A stretch of DNA of 56,013 nt from NCBI GenBank assembly GCA_013178155.1, contig JABLXH010000028.1:1-56013 (forward strand). Direction: 5' to 3'. A program made the translations under genes and the position numbers. The notes below the pieces were generated by a model. The model had not been told where the DNA came from, did no database searches, and saw only the letters and a list, made by a program, of their open reading frames with translations. The DNA is from Armatimonadota bacterium. Lineage in GTDB: Bacteria > Armatimonadota > Zipacnadia > Zipacnadales > UBA11051. Positions 1 through 7,224 of this stretch are shown piece by piece (the stretch's first letter is position 1; every line of letters starts with the position of its first letter).

Positions 1-204
1 CACACCCGCTGCCATCTCACCGGCTTCCACCCGGTATCTGCCGTCTGTGGAAACGAGGGCCGTGTCCTGTCCGACCACTAACAGCCCCTCGCCGGCAAAG
101 CCGGTCAGGTATCGCACATTCGCCGCCGAAGCGACCAGCAGGGCGTCAACCTGCTCATCTCGGAGTCGCTCCCGTAAGGCCGACAGACGGCAGAGGTAGT
201 TCAA
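1..204 (-). CDS. Xaa-Pro aminopeptidase (M24/creatinase N-terminal domain), partial
   Basis: Only the first 68 codons are inside the window; the rest lies beyond the left edge. The visible peptide contains ALLVASAANVRYLTGFAGEG and then VSTDGRYRVEA. This is the usual opening of the creatinase/prolidase N-terminal domain found in M24 Xaa-Pro aminopeptidases, cytosolic metalloenzymes that release N-terminal residues preceding proline. The C-terminal pita-bread catalytic domain and its metal ligands cannot be seen. The chosen start is a TTG immediately after the aroQ stop codon (TGATTG), with a GAAGGTGG Shine-Dalgarno inside the end of aroQ. An aroQ-pepP pair is a common gram-positive arrangement, often followed by efp. 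The family is clear; substrate and completeness are not. Confidence 0.8.
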   Translation of the reverse strand, partial: MNYLCRLSALRERLRDEQVDALLVASAANVRYLTGFAGEGLLVVGQDTALVSTDGRYRVEAGEMAAGV

Positions 205-648
205 TCAGCCCACCTTCTCGATCAGTTCTCTGGCCGCCCGCAAGGCCAGGAGATAGCTCATCCACTGGAAGCCCGATATCTGGCCCACGCAGGCGGGGGC
301 GATGACCGAGTGGTGGCGAAACTCCTCCCGCGCGGCGATGTTGCTCAGGTGGACCTCAATGGCGGGCAGACGCACGGCCTGGATGGCGTCCCGCAACACC
401 ACAGAGGTGTGGGTGTAGCCGGCAGGGTTGATGATGATGGCCTGAGCCCAGCCGATGGCCTGATGGATGGCGTCCACCAGGTCCCCTTCCTGGTTGCTCT
501 GGACGATCCGCACCGTAAGCCCCAGTTGTTTGGCCTCGTCCTCGATAGCCTCGTTGATCTGCGCCAGGGTCTTGTCCCCGTACATGTGGGGTTCCCGGTA
601 GCCAAGCAGGTTGAGGTTGGGTCCATGGAGGACCAGCACGTTTGCCAT
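205..648 (-). CDS. aroQ: 3-dehydroquinate dehydratase, type II
   Basis: The 147-aa protein catalyses the third shikimate-pathway step, dehydration of 3-dehydroquinate to 3-dehydroshikimate, in the cytosol. It has the full type II pattern. HGPNLNLLG near residue 8 is followed by a Tyr-rich lid (REPHMYG), SNQEGDLVDAIHQA, INPAGYTHTSVVLRDAI, and the EVHLSN and catalytic-His segment (EEFRHHSV). Length is normal for the dodecameric enzyme. The ATG start has GGAGG five bases upstream. The peptidase gene starts directly after the stop, so the two are probably co-transcribed. The surrounding genes concern envelope glycans, so this is a housekeeping gene beside that cluster. Confidence 0.97.
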   Translation of the reverse strand: MANVLVLHGPNLNLLGYREPHMYGDKTLAQINEAIEDEAKQLGLTVRIVQSNQEGDLVDAIHQAIGWAQAIIINPAGYTHTSVVLRDAIQAVRLPAIEVHLSNIAAREEFRHHSVIAPACVGQISGFQWMSYLLALRAARELIEKVG

Positions 649-706
649 CGCACCCTCCCGCGTATCAGCAGTTGGCCGGCTCGGACGTGAGCCCTGCGGC
701 AGTCAG

Positions 707-3199
707 CTACGAGCCGACGTAAGCCTCTGCCCAGAGTCTAAGGTTATTGAGCGCCGCCTCGTCCTCCGCAAGCCACCAGGTTCGTCCAGACGGCCGTTCC
801 GTTGGCAGTTCTCGGACCATGTTCAGCCCCTTCGCCGCCCAATCCTTGGCTTCCTCCCCATCCCCGTTGGCCGCCAGGTCGCTGGCTTCCGCCAGTACGG
901 CCCATGCCTGCAGCCGCCCCCCCTCCGCCATCGTCCCCTCCATCGGCCATGCTGCCAGACGTTGCAGCAGCCTGGCCGCGGTCTCAGTGTCTCCAGAGGC
1001 CCGCGTGAGTTGCGCCTGTCGGAAGACAGCATGGGCGTCGGACCGCCCGCTGAAGCGCTGTGACAGTTGCTCCGCGATGGCCTGGTTCTCCTCCACGCGC
1101 CCGTAGGAGCCCATTCCGGCCTGGGCCAGTTGCCTGTCCACGGCGGACTCCGTGGCAAGAGCCCAGCTAACCACCGCGGCTGCCTTCCCGAAGTGAAGGT
1201 CGGCCTCCTTCTGCCGGCCCTCCCTGCGCGCCTCGTCGCCCAGCGCGATCCAGGCGTAGCAGTAGGCCGTCTCCACCATCTCCGTCACAGCGGGACACTG
1301 CCCCACGGGTGTATCATAGAGTGCTGCCAGGCGTTTATAGATGGTGATTGCCTCGGCGTGTCGTCCTGCCCGCTCCAGGGCATCGCCAAGCTGCGCCATC
1401 CCGCGCGGGTAGCGGGGATACCACCGCAGACCCTCCTGCGCTGCGGCCACTGCCGATGCTGTGTCTCCTGCCTCGGCATAGAGACGAGAGAGGGCCACGT
1501 AGTTGACGGCCTCGGATGGCTGTAGACGCGTGGCTGCCAGCCGTGCCTCTATGGCCCGGGCCTGTAGGTCGTCCTGACCTGCCTGCGCCAGGGCCTCGAA
1601 CACCTTGGAGCGCTGAACCTGGGACCGTGCCTGCAGCGGGCTCCAGGTCGCGGCTTCCTCGTAAGCCTTCAGCGCCGCCTGATAGGCCCCCCGCGCCACG
1701 AGGCGGTCTCCCCGGCTCACCAGCGCTTCTCCACGCCCCATCGCGAAGACCCAGGCCAACAGTAGTCCCCCAAACACAATGGCCGCCCAGGCGCTGGCTT
1801 GTGGCTGCGACGGAGGCGCCGGCGTCGCCCCGTCTGACGGGGTGGGCTCCTCGGTGCCCATACCGAGGGCCAACCCCGCCACGGCGAAGAACGCAGCTCC
1901 CACCGCCGGCACGTACCACGCGTAGTCCACCAGGGCCTGCAGGGACGACGCCAGCAGCGCCGCGATGGCCGCAACACCCACGAGTCCGGAGAGCAGGCTC
2001 GGTCGCCCGCGAGCCAGTCCGCGGCCCAGTCGCATTACCACGAGCGCACCCCAGACCAGCCCGGCCGCCAGGGCGGGCACCCCGCACTCGGCGGCCAGTT
2101 GGAGAAAGCTCTGGTGCGCCTGACGCGTGTAGCCGGCGACGGCGTACCGTGGGAAGGACCACTCGAAAGTCCCTGCGCCATGACCCAGCCACGGTTTGGC
2201 TGTGATCATCTCTGCGGTGCCTTGCCACGTGTACCAGCGAAACCGCATCGAATGGTTTTGCCAGCCGAAGGCGCTGACCAGGCGTACCCGTATGGGCGGA
2301 AGCGTAAGCGCGGCAGCCACCATCAGACCGGCTCCGGCCAGCGCCAGGCCGCGTACAAGCCAAGGCCGCCGCGTGAGGCCCGCTGCCAGGACACCGAAGA
2401 GCGTACCGGCCACGATTGTTGCCCCGAGAGCCGCCTTCGAGCCGGTCAGGAGCAAGGCAACCAGCATCAGCAACAGGGCGAAGGCCGCGGCGATCTCCGG
2501 ATAGCGCGGTGCTGCAGCCTCCGCTGCGCTGACGGCCCCAGGGTCAGGACGGGCTTTGCGGCGCGTTTCAACGCGACCGTGCCGCGGGTCGCTCCTCCGC
2601 GCCGGGCTGGCGGCTGTTGGCCTGGCTGCCGGGAGTGTCGCCGACCGGGCCCGCGTCTGGGCCCCGAACAGCATGGCGGCGGCCGGGAACACCGTTAGCA
2701 GCAGGTACCCAGCCAGGCAGTTGGGGTTGTAGAAGGTTGAGAAAATGCGCCACTCCGGCTGCTCGAGAAAGAAGACGGTGCGTACGTACTCCCGTATCCC
2801 CCAGATGGAGACCAGCGCGCCGCCGGCCACGAGCCCCCAGAGCGCCCGCCGCTGCCAATCCCTGTCGTGCAGCCCGTACCGTGCCAGCCAGAAGAGCGTG
2901 ATGGCCGCGACCACGCGGGCGGCATACACGAGGCTGGCAAACACGTATACCGACACCGCTACCGAGGCGATCTGGAGCAGGGCAAAGGCCAGGAGAGCCC
3001 AGTCGCAGGCATCCAGCCTGCGGCCAGGTCTGGCCCCGCCATTGGGCGCCATCGCCACCCCCGTCAGCACCAGCAGGGCTGCTGCCCAGCCCACCACAAG
3101 CAGGCTGTGGGACACGAACATCCGTCCCGCCAACACGGGGAGGAGCGCCAGTCCCACCACAAAGGTCCAACCGCGGGCTGCCGAGAGGGCGCTGGTCAT
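707..3199 (-). CDS. O-antigen ligase/polymerase-like membrane protein with C-terminal TPRs
   Basis: About 830 aa. The N-terminal half has many membrane segments and the Wzy_C/O-antigen ligase signature: RFRWYTWQGTAEMI, LGHGAGTFEW, then the His of HQSFLQLAAECG. Members of this family polymerise or transfer lipid-linked glycans on the outer face of the cytoplasmic membrane. After the last membrane helix come roughly 300 residues of TPR-like helical pairs (for example YQAALKAYEEAATWSPLQA and AITIYKRLAALYD), probably extracytoplasmic. An Arg/Ala/Pro-rich loop of about 60 residues is inserted between two membrane helices. The start is taken at the ATG that overlaps the upstream glycosyltransferase stop (ATGA), not at in-frame ATGs inside that gene. 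Polymerase versus ligase cannot be decided from sequence. Confidence 0.85.
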   Translation of the reverse strand: MTSALSAARGWTFVVGLALLPVLAGRMFVSHSLLVVGWAAALLVLTGVAMAPNGGARPGRRLDACDWALLAFALLQIASVAVSVYVFASLVYAARVVAAITLFWLARYGLHDRDWQRRALWGLVAGGALVSIWGIREYVRTVFFLEQPEWRIFSTFYNPNCLAGYLLLTVFPAAAMLFGAQTRARSATLPAARPTAASPARRSDPRHGRVETRRKARPDPGAVSAAEAAAPRYPEIAAAFALLLMLVALLLTGSKAALGATIVAGTLFGVLAAGLTRRPWLVRGLALAGAGLMVAAALTLPPIRVRLVSAFGWQNHSMRFRWYTWQGTAEMITAKPWLGHGAGTFEWSFPRYAVAGYTRQAHQSFLQLAAECGVPALAAGLVWGALVVMRLGRGLARGRPSLLSGLVGVAAIAALLASSLQALVDYAWYVPAVGAAFFAVAGLALGMGTEEPTPSDGATPAPPSQPQASAWAAIVFGGLLLAWVFAMGRGEALVSRGDRLVARGAYQAALKAYEEAATWSPLQARSQVQRSKVFEALAQAGQDDLQARAIEARLAATRLQPSEAVNYVALSRLYAEAGDTASAVAAAQEGLRWYPRYPRGMAQLGDALERAGRHAEAITIYKRLAALYDTPVGQCPAVTEMVETAYCYAWIALGDEARREGRQKEADLHFGKAAAVVSWALATESAVDRQLAQAGMGSYGRVEENQAIAEQLSQRFSGRSDAHAVFRQAQLTRASGDTETAARLLQRLAAWPMEGTMAEGGRLQAWAVLAEASDLAANGDGEEAKDWAAKGLNMVRELPTERPSGRTWWLAEDEAALNNLRLWAEAYVGS

Positions 3200-4095
3200 G
3201 CCCGGCGCCTCCGCTGGGGGTCCCTGAGATTGTCGCGCCAGTTGGCCAAGTGGAAGGCCGCGATGAGCAGGCCAGCCCGAAGCCATACTCCGGCCGTCAC
3301 CGCCATCTTGGCGAACCACGACCGAGCCAGGTGCTTGGCATACAGCCGCTGCATGCTGCGATGGGTGCGGATGATGGTGGGCACGATCGCCTGTGTGGTG
3401 CTACGCCCGATGGCATGAGTGATAGCCGGCTGTGGCGTGTACAGCACCTTCCAGCCCGCCTGGTGCATGCGGAAGCAGTAGTCCACGTCTTCTGACCCCC
3501 AGTAGAAACCCTCATCCAGTGGGCCTACCTGTTCCCAGGCGGCTCGCCGGATGAGCAGGCAAGCCCCGGATACCCAGTCCACTTCGCGCGGGCTCTGGTG
3601 GTCCCAGTCCGACATCAGATACTCGCGGGTGGATGCCGCATGGGGCAGGAGATGCTCCAGGAAGGTATGTCGGATGATGGCCGCGCGAACCGTAGGAAAG
3701 CGCCGGCATGAAGCCTGGAGGGTACCGTCGGCGTTCAGCAGTCGCGGCCCGATCACACCGGCCTCCGGATGCTCGTCGGCAAACGCCAGCAACTGCGAGA
3801 TAGCGCCGGGGGGTACTACCGTATCGGGATTCAGCATCAGCATGTACTCGCCCGCAGCGACCGCCAAGCCCTGGTTGTTGGCGGCAGCAAAGCCACGGTT
3901 CTCCGAGTTAGCAATGACGCGGACCTCCGGATAGCGCTGCAGCATGGTCAGGGTATCGTCATGGGACGCGTTGTCCACCACGATGATCTCGCAGTCCACC
4001 TCATCGTTGCTGCGCAATGAGTCCAGGCAGGCCGCCAGGTCCTCACTGACGTTCCAGCTCACGATGACGATTGACAACCTGGGCTGCCCAGTCAA
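3196..4095 (-). CDS. Family 2 glycosyltransferase (rhamnosyltransferase-like)
   Basis: A 299-aa GT-A enzyme of the GT2 family, expected to transfer a nucleotide-activated sugar to a growing glycan on the cytosolic membrane face. Visible elements are LSIVIVSWNV at the N-terminus, EIIVVDNASHD for nucleotide binding, MLNPDTVV as the DxD-equivalent metal site, and WGSEDVDYCFRMHQAGW in the acceptor/base region. A C-terminal hydrophobic patch (MAVTAGVWLRAGLLIAAF) may associate with the membrane. The apparent start is TTG with GGAG eight bases upstream. Its stop overlaps the ATG of the ligase-like gene by 4 bp, so the pair is translationally coupled. Sugar donor and acceptor are unknown. Confidence 0.93.
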   Translation of the reverse strand: MTGQPRLSIVIVSWNVSEDLAACLDSLRSNDEVDCEIIVVDNASHDDTLTMLQRYPEVRVIANSENRGFAAANNQGLAVAAGEYMLMLNPDTVVPPGAISQLLAFADEHPEAGVIGPRLLNADGTLQASCRRFPTVRAAIIRHTFLEHLLPHAASTREYLMSDWDHQSPREVDWVSGACLLIRRAAWEQVGPLDEGFYWGSEDVDYCFRMHQAGWKVLYTPQPAITHAIGRSTTQAIVPTIIRTHRSMQRLYAKHLARSWFAKMAVTAGVWLRAGLLIAAFHLANWRDNLRDPQRRRRA

Positions 4096-4362
4096 AGCGC
4101 AGATCTCCGGTACATCAGCGCAGGCCAGATCGTTCGCAGCGGCGAACCGCCCTGGGCTATGCGGGTATGGTAATCAGCGGCCTTTTCCCGCCCCACCCGA
4201 CTTGTGGTCATGGCGCTCAGGTTGGCAACCCTGGTCCCAGGCTCTGCGCAAGGCGAGGAGGGATGCCTGGCTGGCACCCTGGCTCCTGGGAAGCAGGACG
4301 GTAGCCCCTTGCGCCGCGGTCCGGGGAAACCGTCCCCAACCGCTTGGAGGAAGTGCAAGCCA
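4096..4362. other. Divergent intergenic region
   Basis: These 267 bases separate a minus-strand glycosyltransferase from a plus-strand beta-helix gene. I see no convincing coding sequence on either strand. An AT-richer stretch near 4165-4175 (TATGGTAATC) could contain a promoter element, but I could not pair it with a credible -35 box. The last 20 bases hold the GGAGG Shine-Dalgarno of the downstream gene. Confidence 0.4.
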
Positions 4363-5625
4363 TTGAAACCAAACCATCTTCTCGTCAGTTGCCTGGCGCT
4401 GACGGTGCTGACCCACGCCTCATCAGTTGCCCAGACCGCCGGCGCTGCCACCTTGTGTCTGACCGACTTCGGTGCTGACGCCACCGGCCAACGCGACTCG
4501 GCGCCAGCCTTCGCGCGCCTGATGCGCGCCAGCGCGGCCAGCCGTCACCTGCAGATCGCCATCCCGCCCGGGCGTTTCCGGCTCGCCTCACGTGTCGTCC
4601 TGCGTCTCTCGGGCAATGAAGCGAACCTGGGTCTCACGATCACGGGCGCCGGTGAAGACACCAGTGAACTCCTCGTGGACAACACGGACGGAGGGCTGCT
4701 GATCCACGGCGAGGCCATCAACCGGTTGTCGGTGACGGTCCGGGACCTGTCGTTGGTCGCCGTCCGCGACGGTGCTGGCACAGCCGTCGAGTTCAACGTG
4801 CCAAACCCGGGCGACCACCACAGCCGCCAGTTTACCGCGCAGAACCTCCTGGTACGTGGCGAACGCTTTGACCGTGGCTACTTCCTACACGGTCTCATCG
4901 TTCGCAACGCCTGGTACCCTCGCCTGGACAATGTCAAGGTGACGGACCGCTACGGGCCCGACGTCGCCGGCCTGCCGGACGGCGAACGCATGGAGTGCGC
5001 GCTGCTCCTCGAGGATTGCTACAGCCCTCTCATTACCGGCTGCTATGTCTGGGGGGCCATGACCGGTCTGACGCACTGGGCCGTGCGCAGCAGCCCCGAG
5101 GATGGCATCGTGGCCGATTCCTATTTTGTCGGCTGCGCGCGCGGCCTCGTCGTGGCCCCCTGTCCTGACCCCTCGCGCTGGGAAGAGCCTGCCTTCCACA
5201 TCCGCGGTTGCCACATCAACTACCGCGACGTCGGCATCATCCTGCAGGGTGTCCGCCAGGCGTTCATCACCGAGTGCCTGCTCTATTGCCACGACTGGCA
5301 GGGTTCTGCCTGGCAACCCGGCCCCCCTCGCGACCTCGCTCCGGTAGACGTTGATCTGGCCTACGCCTCCGACGTCATCGTGGCCAACTGCATCTTCACA
5401 GAGCCCTCGAATCCCCGGCGCATCGCCGTGCGCATTGGCTCGGACTCTGGCCACGTGATGGTCCGGGGCAATCAGTTCAACCTTGAGGGTACAGCCATCC
5501 GCAACGAGTCTTCGCTGCCCAGCCACGCGACAGACAACATCTTCGGTGGACGCCGCGATTTCTCGGGCGGGCTGAAGCGCTACGACGACCTCACCGGCAG
5601 TCTCATCGGGACGGATCCCCAGTGA
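4363..5625 (+). CDS. Secreted right-handed beta-helix protein (pectate-lyase superfamily fold)
   Basis: With a TTG start and GGAGG 12 bases upstream, the product is 420 aa. It opens with a Sec signal peptide (KPNHLLVSCLALTVLTHASS, ending near VAQTAGAA). The mature protein begins with LCLTDFGADATGQRDSAPAF, the typical entry into Pectate_lyase_3/glycosyl-hydrolase-28-like beta-helices. Many short beta-strand rungs follow, of the form xxVRDLSLVxV and IVRNAWYPRLDNVKV. I see no definite lyase or polygalacturonase catalytic set, so it may be a polysaccharide-binding or depolymerising protein. It lies on the opposite strand between two parts of the glycan cluster. An in-frame upstream ATG exists at 4204, but the stretch before 4363 does not look like protein. 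Confidence 0.75.
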   Translation: MKPNHLLVSCLALTVLTHASSVAQTAGAATLCLTDFGADATGQRDSAPAFARLMRASAASRHLQIAIPPGRFRLASRVVLRLSGNEANLGLTITGAGEDTSELLVDNTDGGLLIHGEAINRLSVTVRDLSLVAVRDGAGTAVEFNVPNPGDHHSRQFTAQNLLVRGERFDRGYFLHGLIVRNAWYPRLDNVKVTDRYGPDVAGLPDGERMECALLLEDCYSPLITGCYVWGAMTGLTHWAVRSSPEDGIVADSYFVGCARGLVVAPCPDPSRWEEPAFHIRGCHINYRDVGIILQGVRQAFITECLLYCHDWQGSAWQPGPPRDLAPVDVDLAYASDVIVANCIFTEPSNPRRIAVRIGSDSGHVMVRGNQFNLEGTAIRNESSLPSHATDNIFGGRRDFSGGLKRYDDLTGSLIGTDPQ

Positions 5626-5630
5626 GTGCC

Positions 5631-5825
5631 TCAGCTGACCGGGTCCTCGGCCTCATCAATGAGCATGATGGGGATTCCGTCCCGGATCGGGTAGCGTTTG
5701 CCACAACCGCCGCAGACGATCCGGTCACCCTCCTGGGTCACGGGCCCCTTGCAGGCCGGACAGGCCAGGATCTCCATCAACTTCGGGTCCAGGGCCGTGC
5801 TATCCGTCTCTCGTTTCTCGGTCAT
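5631..5825 (-). CDS. Trm112/UPF0434-family zinc-finger protein
   Basis: A 64-aa protein with the pattern LACPACKGPV...IVCGGCGKRYPIRDGIPIML. This is the Trm112-like (UPF0434/YcaR) fold with two CxxC pairs. In eukaryotes and archaea Trm112 activates methyltransferases; bacterial members are small and poorly understood. The RDGIPIML end is strongly conserved in the family. The ATG overlaps the stop of the upstream GT2 gene by 4 bp, making it the last gene of the glycan operon and suggesting coupled expression. It ends five bases from the convergent beta-helix gene. Whether it serves a glycan enzyme or a methyltransferase elsewhere cannot be told. Confidence 0.88.
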   Translation of the reverse strand: MTEKRETDSTALDPKLMEILACPACKGPVTQEGDRIVCGGCGKRYPIRDGIPIMLIDEAEDPVS

Positions 5826-6700
5826 GCTTCGCCCTTACCTCCTCCGATCGCGTGCGCCAGGAGTCTTGCCCAGAGCCCAACCTTCAGCAGCCCTACGGTC
5901 AGGCTGTAGGCAAACGGGTTGAGTCTCCCCTGGTAGTGCTTACGGTAATAGGCCACGAACGCCCGGTGCGACTCCACGATCATCTCTCGCCGCACCTGCC
6001 GGGTGGCGGCACCACCATGGTGCACCATCTCGGCCGCGGGGGTGAACCAGACCTCCCAGCCCGCGTCCCACAGTCTCCGGCACAGGTCTACGTCGTTGAA
6101 GAACATCGGAAACTGCTCATCGAACATTCCGACCTGGTCCAGGGCTGCTCCCCGCAGCAGCAGAGCCGAGGCCATGGGCTGATCCACCGGGCGCTCGCTG
6201 TCGTAGTCCCACCAGCCCATCCGGTAGGCCCCAAAGACCGGATGGTGCGGCCAAAGCCGGCTCAGTCCCAGGGCCTCCCACAAGACGGCAGAGGGGGCGG
6301 GAAAGGTCCGGCAGCTTCGCTGGACCGTTCCGTCGGGCTCTCGCAGTCGTGGCGCCACCGCCCCGGCGTGCGGATGCTGCTCCAGGAAACCCAGCAGTGT
6401 GGTCAGACTCCCGGGTGGCACGACGATGTCAGGGTTCAGCAACAGCTTCTGCGCCGCTCTCGAGAGCCGCAAAGCCTGGTTGTTGGCCGCCGCGTAGTAC
6501 CGGTTCTGTTCGTTGGCGATCAGCTTGGCCTGCGGATGACGCTCCCGAACCATATCCGGACTGCCGTCAGTCGAGGCGTTGTCCACGACGATGACTTCCA
6601 ACTCCAGGCCGCCTGCATTGTCCCGCAGGCTGTTCAAGCACGCGTCCAGCAGATCCCGCGTGTTCCAGTTCACGATGCAGACCGAGAGGTCCGGGTTCAC
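5822..6700 (-). CDS. Family 2 glycosyltransferase
   Basis: A 292-aa GT2 enzyme paralogous to the one ending at 3196. It has LSVCIVNWNTRDLL, EVIVVDNASTDGS, LLNPDIVVPP (metal site) and FFNDVDLCRRLWDAGW (catalytic region). Near the C-terminus is a hydrophobic segment (AYSLTVGLLKVGLWARLL) that may attach it to the membrane. The start is GTG within a GTGA overlap with the preceding phosphatase gene, and its own stop overlaps the Trm112-like ATG. It probably adds a sugar to the lipid-linked glycan made by this operon. Donor specificity cannot be inferred. Confidence 0.93.
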   Translation of the reverse strand: MNPDLSVCIVNWNTRDLLDACLNSLRDNAGGLELEVIVVDNASTDGSPDMVRERHPQAKLIANEQNRYYAAANNQALRLSRAAQKLLLNPDIVVPPGSLTTLLGFLEQHPHAGAVAPRLREPDGTVQRSCRTFPAPSAVLWEALGLSRLWPHHPVFGAYRMGWWDYDSERPVDQPMASALLLRGAALDQVGMFDEQFPMFFNDVDLCRRLWDAGWEVWFTPAAEMVHHGGAATRQVRREMIVESHRAFVAYYRKHYQGRLNPFAYSLTVGLLKVGLWARLLAHAIGGGKGEA

Positions 6701-7224
6701 GCGCTCTGGTCTCCCGCCAGGCTGTCGTCCAGGGCTGCGTTGTGCTTAAGGATGGCGTCGCAGATCTCTCGCATGGCTCCGCGCCCCCCGGGAGCGGTCG
6801 TCACGCCGTCGGCCTGCGCGCGTACCTCGTCCACCGCATCGGCAGGGGCCAGGAACGTCCCTACCAGGTCACGTACGGCCAGGTCCAGGAGGTCATCGCC
6901 AACGAAGACCACCTGTTCAGGCCGCAGGTCCCACTTCTCCATCATGCCCTGCAGGCACTCCCGCTTGTCCCTGACACCGACGCACACCTCGGTGACCCGC
7001 AGCCGCTCACCGCGAACCTGCCCGATCTCCGAAGTGTCGGTGGTGATGAAGACGATCCGAACACCACTGTCCCGCAGCCGAGCCAGTCCGTAGCCGTCCT
7101 TCACATCGAACCGCTTCAGCATCTGGCCGTCGGCGCTCCAGTACATGCCCCCGTCAGTCAGTACGCCGTCTACGTCGGTCGCCAGCAACTCAATCCGCGG
7201 TCTGCCCGCCAGGACGTCTCTCAA
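6697..7224 (-). CDS. KdsC-like HAD phosphatase
   Basis: A 175-aa HAD-superfamily C0-type phosphatase. The nucleophile motif is ATDVDGVLTDGGMYW, followed by FITTDTSEIG, the acidic motif VFVGDDLLDLAV, and the tail VTTAPGGRGAMREICDAIL. This is the pattern of 3-deoxy-D-manno-octulosonate 8-phosphate phosphatase (KdsC) and of the phosphatase half of related nonulosonate enzymes. No KdsA, KdsB or KdsD homologue lies in the window, so the physiological substrate may be a different acidic 3-deoxy sugar phosphate. The start is TTG (TTGA overlap with the upstream GT-C gene) with GGAGT six bases upstream. It sits within the glycan operon, which suggests a role in sugar-precursor supply. Confidence 0.85.
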   Translation of the reverse strand: MRDVLAGRPRIELLATDVDGVLTDGGMYWSADGQMLKRFDVKDGYGLARLRDSGVRIVFITTDTSEIGQVRGERLRVTEVCVGVRDKRECLQGMMEKWDLRPEQVVFVGDDLLDLAVRDLVGTFLAPADAVDEVRAQADGVTTAPGGRGAMREICDAILKHNAALDDSLAGDQSA

